DNA of 64,000 nt from Macrocystis pyrifera (lineage: Eukaryota; Sar; Phaeophyceae; Laminariales; Laminariaceae). Below are positions 20,368-33,100 of the stretch, piece by piece. Under the pieces are notes generated by a model. It was not told where the DNA came from and ran no database searches. It saw only the letters and a program-made list of their open reading frames with translations. Within the stretch, counting starts at the first letter, position 1, and every line of letters begins with the position of its first letter. A program made the translations under genes and the position numbers. The DNA is taken from NCBI GenBank assembly GCA_031763025.1, contig JASSKH010000020.1, forward strand, positions 1,829,756-1,893,755, in the 5' to 3' direction.

Positions 20368-22923
20368 TTGCCTTCGAACCCCGCTCCTCCCGGTGGCTAC
20401 GACTATTCCCGGTACCCCCGTCCAACTGGAAATCAGCCGCCGGTGCAGGGGGCTGATCCCAGGAGTCGGCAGCAGCCGTGGGCGCACTCATACGGTCAAG
20501 CCAATATCACCGCCGCCGCCGCCACTGCCGCCGTCGCCACCGCCAACGACGCCCCGTATGCTCATGATCCTGACGCTGCCGCCACTGCCGGGGACGGCAG
20601 CTACCACGACGATGACCACGGGCACTACTACGAGGAAGATCTGCAGGTCGTGCCGTTCTTCCAAGAAGGCATGATACGGGTGGACCGTAGGTCTAAATCC
20701 GACGTCCAGGCGGTACCATGCTACTTCCTGAACAACGGGTACAACCATCCGTCGTCCGCTGTAAAGGTCATCAAGGCCTCGACGAGCGGCATCTGCTACA
20801 CCAGCGACGTGGTGTGGACGGTCCCGCGTGCGCCCATCATGCCCGTGCCGGCGCCGCTGGACGCGGGGGGTTCAGGGTACGCCGCCGCGCCGGCAATACC
20901 GGGTTTCAGAATTACGTACGAGCCACCGCCGCTTCAGTCACCGCAACCGCCGCTTCAGCCGCCGCCACCGCCGCTTCAGCCACCGCCGCCGGAGCCGCGA
21001 CGGATATCCGGCCGTACCCGTTCGAGGACGGTTCAGTTCTCCGCCACACCGGACGTTCGGCGCTCAGCAACTCCAGAGGGGCCACCCCCGCCGTCGCCAG
21101 TAAGCCGCGACCAAGGCCTTCACCATAGCGTCGGAGTTCTGTCAATGATGGACAAGGCGGCGTTGTTGTCGATGTTCGATACACGGGAGGCCGTCGACCC
21201 AAGTCGCCGCAAGGAGCCGATGAGTGGAAACCGCGAGGAAACATCGCCTAGAGGGGGGGCCCCCGGGGGGTTACCGTGTGCGTTCGCGACACGGCTTGCC
21301 ACTCGGGAGGACATCGACAACACCGTGAGGAACCAGCGGCCGCCCTACAAGCCTCCGGATTTGCCGCAATGCTACGCCTCTGACCTCAAGGTCCCACGAA
21401 GCCACAAGGAGGCCATGCGGTCGGAGTACGCTCATCTTTGGGAGGACTCGACGGGGCAGGAGTTTTAAGGATTGCTGGATGCGGGGACGTTTGAGCCAGT
21501 ATAGCAACCAGTGGACAACTACATCAACGCAATGTGGGTGTTTGACTGGAAGCCTGATGAGTAAGGTTGGCCCACAAAAACTAAGGCGAGACTAGTAGCG
21601 CGGGGGGATGAGCAGAGAGCTAACATTGATTTGGGGGAGTTGTTTGCGCCTACTGTTGCTGTTTCGAGTGTTCCGTTGTTGACAGCGATGGCGTGCGAAC
21701 TGGGTCTTGACTTGTGCCATTTTGACATTGAGCAGGCTTTCGTGCAATCTGACCTAGAGGAAAACGTATTCATGTGTTTGCCTCAGGGTTGCGGTGGACT
21801 GTCGGGGAATATAGTAAAACTGAACAAGAGTTCGTACGGTTTGAAGCAGGCCTCAAGGCAATGGCATGCACATCGTACTACGAGTCTGTTGACTTTAGGG
21901 TTTGCACAGTGCCTGGCAGATGCATGCGTGTTTCGTTTGATGGACGAGGGGCGAGTAGTGATGACTACAGTAGTGCATGTGGATGATATTTTTGCGGTAG
22001 GGGAGAGGGCAAGCTGTGACCAGTTTGGCAGGGACCTGGACCAAATGGTTCCGGTTCAGAACCTGGGAGAATTACGTTGGTATTCGGGGTGTTTTTACGA
22101 GAGGGGTTGGGAGAAGGGGGTGCTCACGATTTCACAGCAGACATTCGCTGAACAATTGGCGGATGAGTACGGGATAGAGTTTGGCAAGAGTGTTCCGATT
22201 CCTGTAGGCACGAAACTTGCGGAATTCGACAAGAATGAAGCACCGGGAGACTGGCCGTTTCGCGAGTTGGTAGGCTCACTTATGTGGCTATCAACCCAGA
22301 CTCGACCAGACATCTTTAATGCCGTAAGAGCAGTAGCAAGGTACTGCGCTTCACCAAAGTTAGTACACTGGAGGGCAGCACTTGGTATTTTAGGATATGT
22401 GAGACGGACTAGTTGCTTCGGGACTACTTTTCAGAGAGGTGCAACAGGGGGACTGAGCTTGCAGGTGTTTGCTGACGCGGAACACGCAAGCAAGGTGGCT
22501 GACAGAAGGTCAGTTTCAGGAGGATTGGTCATGTGTGGGGGTGTCTGCGTGTCTTGGTTTTCTAGGACTCAGAAGTGCGTCACACTCTCCACTACGGAGG
22601 CAGAGTACGTGGCGCTTGCTGACGTCATCAAGGAAGTGTTTTTGAGGCAGGTTTGGCGTTTCATGTTGCCTGAGGTGGGAATGCCCTGCATACCGGTGTT
22701 CGAGGATAATCAGGGTGCGGTGCAGCTTGGGCAGAACCCCATTACTAACTCCAACTCCAAGCACATTGACGTGCTACACCACTTCCTCGGGGAACTGGTT
22801 GCGAGAAAAGAGATATCGATTGTCCACGTACCATCCCCTTTTCAGCATGAGGATTTCCTAACCAAAGCGATATCGCGGGAGTCTTTCGAGTTTCATCGTA
22901 GCCTTGCGATGAATTTATGGTGA
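20368..22923 (+). other. copia pol remnants: integrase tail, reverse transcriptase, RNase H
   Basis: From about 20,690 to 20,830 the sequence resembles the C-terminal integrase region (GICYTSDVVWTV). A proline-rich linker follows. Reverse transcriptase begins near 21,410 (SEYAHLWEDSTGQEF) and continues through DIEQAFVQ, KSSYGLKQASRQW and VHVDDIF. RNase H includes DRRSVSGG, STTEAEYVALAD and EDNQGAV. The order is that of Ty1/copia pol. Described as a fossil only. Confidence 0.9.
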
Positions 22924-23237
22924 TCTTCCTACTGGAAAGCTGAATGTGAGACACAGGGACTAAGTTTTAATTTTTGGGTGATTGTTTCGTCCTTCGGAGT
23001 TTTGGTTCGACGGATTTTGTGTTTACTTTTTGGCACGGGTTTTTGGTTTTATCGGTTTTTGACCTTTCGACACTGATTTTTGGCTATCTGGGTTTTAGGT
23101 CAACTGAATTCTGGCTAACTGAGATTTTAGTTCAACTGTTGTTTTCGTATTTAGGTTTTTTTACCTTCAAGTTTTGATTGTTTTCTTGAGTTATGAATGT
23201 AGGCAGACAATCATGACTGTGCAACGAGCAGGGGGAA

Positions 23238-23525
23238 TGTGACACTTGCTCGTACCAAGGTCTGATTGAACTGACAGTGTGATGTATGTAACGGCAAAAT
23301 GACCGACGGCAATATGCGGTGGGATTTACGTTTTCCCGAGTGGGTTGCATAAAAATATATTTGGATGGTTTTCTAGGGTCACGGGGAACAGGGATGAGAG
23401 CCCCCTTGTTCTCACAACTCATCGACGACGAAAATATCAACAACAACAACACCATCTCTTCTTTTGCTCCCTCGCCTCATGGTAAGGTGAGCGGCGCCAC
23501 ACCCGGTGTACGTGTTATCCTCTTA
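23238..23525 (+). repeat. 3' LTR of the copia element
   Basis: 288 bp, opening TGTGACACTTGCTCGTACCA. It is followed directly by the target duplication CTGGG. Confidence 0.92.
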
Positions 23526-23722
23526 CTGGGGTATGTACGTACCCACGGCATGCGGCGTTCGGGTTGTTTTTCTGGATGGAGCATGGAATACCTGGCATTC
23601 GCAAGTCGCCTGGTTGCACCTACTTGTTCGTACCGTCCGTTACGTTCCACTTTTTTCCCGTGAGCGAGCGAAGCGGGCGGAACCATCCGCGACGCTAACC
23701 GCTTGTGTACATCTGTAGATAC

Positions 23723-23794
23723 CAGACAAAAACGCATGCCATCAACCGTAGCTTGTGAAACGTCATGAATTGATAATTTATATTCATCTGCAGA
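23723..23794 (-). CDS. unknown gene, candidate exon 5
   Basis: 72 bp, 24 codons, phase 0 at both ends. The acceptor is ttttttcaggtctgcag| and the donor CTG|GTATCT. It encodes SADEYKLSIHDVSQATVDGM and four more residues. The frame stays open well past the donor, so this could also be a longer exon. No family recognised. Confidence 0.35.
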
Positions 23795-26700
23795 CTGCAG
23801 ACCTGAAAAAAACGGCTTTTTCTGGTGTTGCAACAGCACCCGGAATATGTGTCCGTGTTGGATGGCCGCGAAACAGACCGAAATCATTGATTTTTCAACA
23901 TGTTCTGGATTTTGGCAAGAGCGCGATGTTGTTTGTGATTCGACATATATTTATTAAAAAACAAGTGTGGAGACGAACAAGAGTACGTCTGGAAATCCTC
24001 CAGGCAGAGTACAACACCGCTCCGTCCCCACCCATGTCGCTGTCGCGTACCACTACGCCAAAAAGTCAGCAAAAATTGCGCTAAAGGAGTGCGAAGACAG
24101 GCTGCGCGCCGGAAGCAGAAAACGCCCCAGACCCAACCGGCACAGGAGGCCAAGGAGGGAGTGCCGCTGACGGAAGAGGCGCAGGTGCAGATGCTGGAGG
24201 AGGAGATGCAATGCGGCTACTCTCGCCTGTTCTCACGTGTTCGGCCCGTGGTTCGGCATTCTTGCAAAACCCACATGAATTTTGTTTCCCAACACGAACT
24301 TTGTTTTTCCTGTTTTCTTTCGCAGTCTTGGTCTCTGTGAAACCGAGCATCAACTATTCAATCTGTCGAGCTCTCAGCTGACGTCCACCTGGCATGGAAT
24401 AATTCAATAAAGTGGTTCAGACTTGACAGTGTTTGGTGTGTGTGTTTTTTATGTGAACGACGGCTGTCGTCAATTTCGTTCATGGTGGTTGGTCGAAAAA
24501 CACTGAACGTTTTTTTCGCATGGGACGAAGACTGGACATGGACACAGCAGGTAACATCTATAAAAGGCAGCTCACGCCTAGGCCCAATACGCCCATAAGT
24601 AAGGCGGTCTGAGAAAGGAGGCGGTATCATGATATGAGGAGGTCAAAATCGCTTGAAGCGACTGGAGAATTGCACCCGTAACCTGGAATAAATAAGGCGG
24701 CTTCCCCCAATTAGACGGTCATATCGCCCTGGCACACCACCGCCATACTGGGGGACTATAGTAAATGGGACCAAATTTTGTTAGTAAAAATAGGGAAATA
24801 TGTAGTTTTTTGTGTGTACCGTAGGTGCTATTTACTATGGTCCCCCGTAATAGTGTACTCCCATCGTAGACAGAGAAGGATCTTCTTGGTGCCTCAAAGG
24901 GGAAACCGGCGACTAAAGAGCGAAGGTTACATGTACCAAACGCGCCACTGCGTGGTTTGGGGGAGGATACAAATTGCCAAGTACTCGGGTTGCAATGCAC
25001 GGATCGGAGCGGTACCATCCGGCACGTGCAAGCAATACGATCCTTCATGTATGTAGCCGCGCTGCCGGCTGGGCGCTCACTCGCGCCTTCTCGTAAACGG
25101 TTTTTCTTAGTATCAAAACTCATCACTGATTTTTGGTCGCTATCTCGGGGTCCCAAGGAGTTACAGTATACTGTGGTCACCTCCAAATCGGCCCAGACTA
25201 CGACCACCGCCCGCTTTCTTCCCCCGGTAGAGGCGTCATCCGGAGTAGGGGCAGCAAGCAGAGGGAACGCCTCCCCCGCCAGAACACGATCGCAGTCCTA
25301 AAGCGAGGGAGGGGTTTCAAAAAGTGGAAGGGGGAGGGGAGGGGGGGGGGGAGGCGTGGTCTTTTGATGCTTACCATGTTGACCTGACGCTGACCACGCA
25401 TTTCTTTCTAGACGGAGCACCGTTCCTACTCCTAATAGAGGCACCTCCCAACTTTTGGGAATCCGCTTTTTCGATGGCACGTGCTGGGAGCACTGGCAGT
25501 ATACTGGACATCTACTGGCAGTGTGATTGATATGGTTGCCGTGACGGCCTGTGATCACCAGTTTTTTTCCTGGAGCACTGGTAGTATACTGACTGCTGTG
25601 TGTTCTTCACATTGAACCGGTATTTCTACCCGTCGACACCCAGCACAACCAGTGTCCGTGCCGATTCTTCAATCGTATAGAGATACACAAGCTCTTGTGG
25701 TCACAAAACTTGGACACAAGATACTACATTGGAAAGGTAATGAGCAGTGAGCAGAGTAGACAATGCAATGCCATGTCCTCATTCTGGATACGACAAGCTC
25801 GACATCCGTACACATTCTATGAAAGAAAAATGTCGAAAGAAACAAAGACAAACAATTCGTTGTCGTACGTACTCATCTGTTTCTTCAGTATACCGTTGTT
25901 GGGGCGATTTTGTGCGCCGTATTATTTCCTGGAGTACTGGCAGTATACTGGTAGTGTATTGGCAGCGCAGCTGGGAGTATTCTTGATATCCTAATGACGA
26001 CTCTTGCTTACCAGATATTTCCAGGAGCGCTGGATCTTTTCCTGAGCCGTTCCCCACGAGCGCCAAGGGACGATCCCGTACTTGTGCACGTAGCTGTTGC
26101 ATTTCTGCATTGTTCCAGGGTGTGGTGCCGCGGGAAAAAGCAAAGACACGCAAATAATAAATTTCGAAGACGTACGTATATACCAGTAGAAACAAAAGCG
26201 GAAACGCAGCCATCGGAGCTGTGCACTCGCACAGCAGCAGTATTTGAAAAACAAAACAAAAAAAAACAAGTTCGTGTGATTCGAAAAAAACCCTCAAAAC
26301 TCATCATAAGTGGCAAGCTTCTGGGGGGATTCCTTCGATCGCCCGTCCATCGGTGTGTGTGCGTATACCGGTATACCGCCAGAAAACAGTAGTTATCTAC
26401 TGATTGAGCCTGCCAGTATATGCTGCCAGTAGAGATGATGTTACGTGCATATACGTCCCAGACGGGGGAAAATTGTAATCAGGGCCAAATATGCCCAATA
26501 AGAAAAAGGAATATATAGGTTATTGTGTTTACAATGGGTCCTGAATACTACGGGTACCCGTATATATAACAGCTCTCTGCCGTGCTATAGACGTCAGCAG
26601 GGCGTTAGTTGTTGAAGAGCTGGGCTGTTCAGAAGGGCCCATCTATCAAAAGTTGGGCCGTTCGTCACGAAGAGCTGTCCCACGGTTCCGCTCGTACCGA

Positions 26701-27078
26701 CCTCCCTTTCTGAAAACGAACGAATAATGGTATTCCTATACGTCCCACAGATAGACGTCACATTATATACACTACGGAAACCCACAAGAACCCTGGGGGC
26801 TCTCCACGGTCCGTGACCCCCAACATCCGCACGTGCGTGCACCTACATGATCCTACGTACAGCAGTAGTATCCGGATTGTCGGGCGCTCCTCCCGCACAC
26901 CAGTTGACAACAACCAAATACATGACTCTGTAATATTCTGTCGGGGTCCTCACGGGGTTATTAAGTCGGACAGGATGTAGTTGGCTTACTTTTGTCACAC
27001 AGACCCAAAAAACAGCCGCCCACAGGTCGTGTGCCTTGTTCACAGTCCTACTCCCAGTCGGTCCTATTACCTTCGCCA

Positions 27079-27109
<31 letters not shown>

Positions 27110-30100
27110 TGACGCACCGCCTCGGATCAACGTGTGTGCGCCATATTTTGCACACTAAACCGTCATTTCTGCCCAGCTACAGTATATACATCACAAGTAC
27201 AATTAGTGGCTGTTCTAGTTATTTATCCTACGAGTAGAGAGGTGCTACATTCTGTGGTCGAAGACTGAGACAGAACACCAGAAAGGTGGAAAGCGCCATT
27301 ACGGAGGACCATACTAAATAGGACCTACGGTATACCCAAAAAACTATATATTTCCCTATTTTTACTAGCAACATTTGGTTCTATTTACCATGCCCCCCCG
27401 TAATAATCCCGAGTACGGCTGTGAGTGAGTTAGATGGACGATTGGCCGTAAGTCGCCAACGACTAATTATTAGTCGGTTAAGTAGGCATTGCAGTTGGTA
27501 GCGTGTGTGTGTGGGGGGGGGGGGGCTCTACGTCTTTCGTATCTGAGTTGGCGCGTTTGTGGCTCGACTGCGTGAGTGTTATTGGAAAATTATACTGGTA
27601 TGACCGGGAACTACAGTGATCAGCACTCATCAAAAAAACAAAAAATCTACTGCTGCTGTTGTAGTTCATACTGCAGCCGTTTTACTCTTTACTACTAGCA
27701 AGCCTGATTACTATTACGGGGGACCATAGTAAATAGGACCAAATATTGTTAGTAAAAATAGGGTAATATATAGGTCTTTGTGTGTCCCGTAAGTCTTATT
27801 TACTATGGTCCTCCGCAATATTAAGTCGATTGGCCACACCCAACTGCAGCAATATAACTAGCCGTTGGGTCCAGCCAAGGCATGCCTTACTCAAGCCGAG
27901 CGAAGGCATACACGCCTTATTACTCACAGCGCTCCAGCTGGTCCGTCTTACCTTCACAATCTTCTCCCTCGTAAAACCGCTCTCTTCCGCCGTGGGAGGC
28001 GCTGCTTCCTCCGCCCCTGCCGCGACCTAGTTGGTCAAGAGTGAGACCACAGGAGAAAGCAAAATACAAAGAAAAGCCGACGAAAATAATAAAATTACAA
28101 AAGGCATCAACAGCAAGAACGCAACGACAAAGAGCAGCAAGAAGGCAAAAACGTCAGCGAAAAAAAAGAGACAGCAGAACAGCAGCAACTACCGCCATTA
28201 TCGGGGTTCAAGATCAAACCAACGTCCAACAGCATAAGACATAAGAGGTTGGGTTGGGTCTTCGCCCGTACCTTGATCCCAACAGGAACCAAAATACCTG
28301 AACAGACTACCAACCTGAAGATCCTTTCTCCCAGACGGTAAGGGGACCTCAGTACAGGAGCTCTACTATTGTACAGTCAGTGTGTATCTCGCCTAAACCC
28401 TGACCTGAAGAGAAACAGATGGAAGCTTCAACCCCGGCCTATCGCAGGCATTTCGTCCAATAATACTGTCAAAATAAAACGAAGGCATGTCTTTTACAGA
28501 GGACTTCCTTAGAAAAATGGATTATTAGGACTCCAGTCCCGTTTTGGGAACAAACCAGTCAATTTTCAAGTAGATGTGTCCAGAACGGGACCGCAGTCCT
28601 AAATGGGTTATAACCCTAGCCTACCTTTGGTATTCTTCGAATTGCGTTGTCAAACAAACTGGGATAAATCGACGCTTATCGGGTTCCTGAGAAGAGATGG
28701 ACGCTTCAACCCTGGTCTATCGACGGTGTTCTTTGAATTTCACTGAAAAACGAAGTGGGATCAGTCAACGATATCAGGCAAGTGTCTGGAGAAAAAAAAG
28801 GCTCGCTTAATCCCGGCCTATATCGTTGGTATCCTTCGGACTATACTGTAAAACAGTAATACCTGCCTTGCAAAACAAGAAGGCATGCCTCTCGTGGGGA
28901 GCGCAGCAAAGCAAGATAATGATGTGTGTTTTGCACGTACGGAGGAGATCGGAACGGATGTAGGTCTTGCGGTGGGCATACGTACGTACGCGAGGTATGC
29001 AAATGACACCAACTACACCAGTGGTTTCAGCGGCACCCAAACGAAAATCAACCGTTGTCGTGAGCTGAGCAGACGGGCAGGCATCAAGCAAGGGTTTGCC
29101 AAGCTGTCGAGCCAACAGTGTGGGGAGATACTCGGGAGTGTTTTTTTTTTTTTGCCATCCACCCGCCCGTGCTTTTGAGGGAGTCAGTGGGGGGGGTAAG
29201 AGAATAGGACCAGCAATTCGTAAATTTGACAGAGAGTGTTTTGCTGTATGCGGGCGTGCCACGGGGGCTGCAACAGGAGGAGCCAGACATGGGGTCGTGG
29301 ACTGCTGTGAGAAAGGAAGAGATACTGTAGGTCAACCCGTGCTTGAGGCCCAGGATGGTTGCGGGGGGGGTCGTTACACGTTAAAATTAGCACGACCAGA
29401 GGCCAAGGGGTGCCCGAGTGGTCGTGCGCCGAGGTCGAACGGCAGGGTAACGAAGGCTCGAATGGGCAGTCTAAAATGTGTGTAGTGGGTAGGGTAATAG
29501 TGCCTTCATTGGATGGGGAAAAACTACGTCGATGGCCATAGTGTTACATGTCATGTACAAAATAAATGAGCCATGGTTGTGACGTACCATATGAATGTGG
29601 CAAGTTAGGCAAGTGTGGGAGTAATATCCGTGAGGCCGGCGAATACGGAGTTTCGACGGGCGGAGTGGTAGTTGACTTGCGTGTGTACGGATGCAGGGAT
29701 GGGGCTGTGTGAGGGTAGCCCCGGGGTTTCCTTTGATCCACCCAAAGTCTTTGAGCGAGGGGTGAAAATTATAATTTACAAAAGTTCGAAAGCAAAGTTG
29801 CAAAATAAGCAGAAATGGCAGCAGCACCAGCAACATAAGCAGCAGCAACAGCAAATAAGGAAGCATCGGCAGCAACGGCATCACTCGCAACAGCAGCAGT
29901 AGCAGCAGCAGTGGCAGCAGCAGTGGCAGCAACAGTGACAGCACCAATGACAGGAGCAGTGACGGAAGCACCAGCAGCAGTGACATCGCCAGCGGCAGTG
30001 ACATCGCCAGCAGCAGCAGCAACACTAGCAGCAGCAGCAGCAGCAGCAGCAAGAGACATACTGAGTTTTTTTGCTGGGGCATTGTTGACCGGTTGCACAT

Positions 30101-33100
30101 ACCAGTCTCCTATGAATAGACCAGAAAACTGCCGTACTTGGTATACATGGTACCAGTCTAGACGGGAATATGTCACCATACACGAGTATATCCCAGTGGG
30201 TCTCAGGTCGTTGCTCTACTGTCAGTTGGCGATATCTGCCATGCAAGATCGTGCATGAGCAGATGATGTTCTTCCGCTATCGTGGATACTCAAGTCTTGT
30301 GCTGAAGTGCCCACAGATCTTCGGAGATCTGATGATGGTCGAGGCGAGGAATTTTCCAATTTTTCCTCTCCAGCGTCACCAATTAACTGCTCATGATCGT
30401 CGACGTGAGATGGCTTTTGTCTCGTCTCACGATCACTTTCCGTCTCGGCCTGACGTACCGAGCATCACCGATACCTGGCGTGTCCTACACGCTACACCTA
30501 CGTATACGCGAAGAGAAGCTTGCTGCAGACCTAAGGTCGAACCTGAGACACACCCATCTCCCTGCATCTCACACATATCCCCGCTTGATAATCCCAAGTT
30601 TTTGCTTGTGCGGAGCATCGTTGACATCTTCCTTACTGCTGTATCAGCCTATATTCTCCGAAGTAGCAGTTGGTCCCTCTTGAAGTGCGGGTTGAGCAGT
30701 GCCGGTTACCGGCTATAGTGCAGGTGAGGTCGTGTGGAACAGATGGGATTCATCAGTGTGGTACGTAGTGTGCGGAGGGAATAGTGCCGGTTGCCGCTCG
30801 TTATTGTGCCGGTATTGCTGGCTGGTGCATACCGGCACTATAGAGGGACCGGTACTATCGCATATTTTGGTGCAAGCGTAGGGGGGACTACCATCTCCCC
30901 TTTGATATTCACCGACGAGTCCTGCTGTAATGTTATTAATGGGGTGTTCGCAAAGAATTTGGCTACGTTGGCCTCCTTGCCGTCTGTTTCCAATATAGCA
31001 GAAAGAACCGGACTCCACGAAAAAAAAAAATGCTGTGGGGTGAAATGCGACCGAAATCAAGTTAAAAAAAAAAAGAAGCATTCTTGGGTTGCGTAACTCT
31101 GCGGGTTGGTTATGATAGCAAACGGAGCAACTTCTGATTGACCACCTTAAGATTCATTCGCCTGTTTAACCAATCAGCTCCTCCCGTTTGTCGGTTTCAA
31201 CCAATAGTATTTTCACACATCGGACAGTTCATCGATTCCGGCTTGATGATCTACATCTTTCAAGGCAGATAGATGAATTTCTCGATTTTTCATGGTCAAC
31301 TATCGCTCATGTTGATAGCTGGGACTTGTTATGGTCGGCATGAATTGGCTGACACATGGTTCCTGTGCAGATAAACCCCCTGCACAAAAAAGTTGTGTGA
31401 TCATGTTATATTTGTACAAACCCAACCGATTTGGATTTGATCGCAGACACACTACTATACGACAAATAAAAATAACTTAACCCTTTTGGAAGTGCAGTCC
31501 CGTTTTGTGACAAACTACTCAGAAAAGGGTGGTTTGTCGCCAAAATGAAAACTGTACTCTAAAAGGGGTTAAGCTCACCAAGTACCTCCTATCATACGGT
31601 CCATGCACGACAATTTGTCCACACTTCTGCCCGCACGCAGGGATATTTTTCGTTGGTTGCAGGTATTGTATGCGTTCTGAACAATTACACCGTAAAAAGG
31701 CTTGCCTCCAGGCGCAGCTTTTAATGGAGACTTTCCCCCCCCTTTATCTTGAATAAACAGGAAAAACTTGTATCGTTTCTGTAGGGGGCATCGTTTTGTG
31801 GACCACCAATATCTCAACGGATTCGGACGACTCGTGGAATTTGCCAGGTGGGCATTTTTCCGATTTCCAAAATATTTATTTTGACGGGGATATCGGGGGA
31901 AAAGCAGAACTTGGGAGCCACTTTGTATCGTGTTGTATGTGACAGCCAGCCATGCGATTTCAAAAAAAGAGTGCGGCACACAGCAGTCCCTTTCACCAAT
32001 CCCCGGGAGGTGCTTTTTATTCCCAGAAAAACGAAATTTCGCGAGATATTTGTTTTTTTTGCAGCCAGTCGGACGTCACAGCTGGCCTGAGTGTACCACA
32101 CACCATTGCTATACAAAAACAAAAACACACTTATGCGGACCACACTGCACCCAGCACACGCACGTGTTCTGAGAAGAGAGAAGAGCGTCAAATTCCAACG
32201 GAACGCTGCAGGCCAACGATTTTCTACTTGATCCAGTTTGCTGCTGCTGCTGCTGCTAATCCTCCTCCGGATGAGGAATCTCGGCACAACAGCAGAGCAT
32301 ACATGGCTATGATAACGGAGGGGGGGGGGGGGTGTTAGTTACATGTGCGATGACTGGGTATGTAAGTCGTGAAATTTTCGTTTTGACGTGTCGAGAGGCA
32401 ATGAGTTCCTGTGGCTGGGTGTGGTTTTGGCGTGTAGAGAGGCCATGAGGCCTTCCTGTGGCTGGGTGTGGATTCGGCGTGAGTGCAAAATGAAGACGTA
32501 CGATACTATTCGTACGAGTACTGCCGGTGTCGCTTGAGTGAAGCTGGCCCCTGGTATACAACATGACCAATATATCATATATCAGCCACATGTAATAATA
32601 CATGTATATCGTATGGTACGATATGTACAAAGTACGAATGGTACGAATGTTGATAGTCATTGCGCTGTACAGCACTACGGCTTCATCTGTGAAAATCGTG
32701 TGAGTGCAGGTCCATTTCGCTTCCACCTCGGGGTAATTCGGGATAGCTTCGACCCATTTCGGGGTGATTTAAGTCGACAACATTGCATTTTTCCAAAAAA
32801 AAAAAAAAAAATGCGGCTATCGACGTCGCTCCCGACGGCGGTCACGGCTTTCGTTGTTCCACGTTACAATTATTTTATATTAAAAAAATAGGCACTGAAA
32901 AGTGAATGGACAAATTGTCTTGCATGGACCATATATGCTTTTTTGGCCCAAGTATCACAGAACACCCCTCCCACAAAGAAAAAAAAGCAGGCTGCGTACA
33001 CAAAAATATAGGGGGAATGGTGTGTACTATTAATACTACACTAGCAATAAACGGTTCACGATGAACGAGGCGCCAACCATCGGCAGGACCTGCAACATAG

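Larger units (their letters stand above)
18681..23525 (+). mobile_element. Ty1/copia LTR retrotransposon, fossil
   Basis: Two LTRs (18,681-18,958 and 23,238-23,525) open TGTGA and close CTTA. They are flanked by a 5-bp target duplication CTGGG (18,676-18,680 and 23,526-23,530). A polypurine tract, GCAGGGGGAA, precedes the 3' LTR. The interior holds gag-side sequence rearranged into a palindrome, part of the integrase C-terminal region, reverse transcriptase and RNase H in copia order. At about 4.85 kb it is a little short for a full copia element. It is broken in several places. LTRs are about 95% alike by eye, so it is not a fresh insertion. Confidence 0.92.

Noticed and set aside
29815-30056. 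Polyglutamine or polyalanine coding frame over the CAG tract
   Set aside because: All frames of a CAG array are open. No flanking coding evidence.
30170-30718. 182-codon plus-strand frame
   Set aside because: No domain, no splice signals at sensible positions and unremarkable codon use; likely chance.
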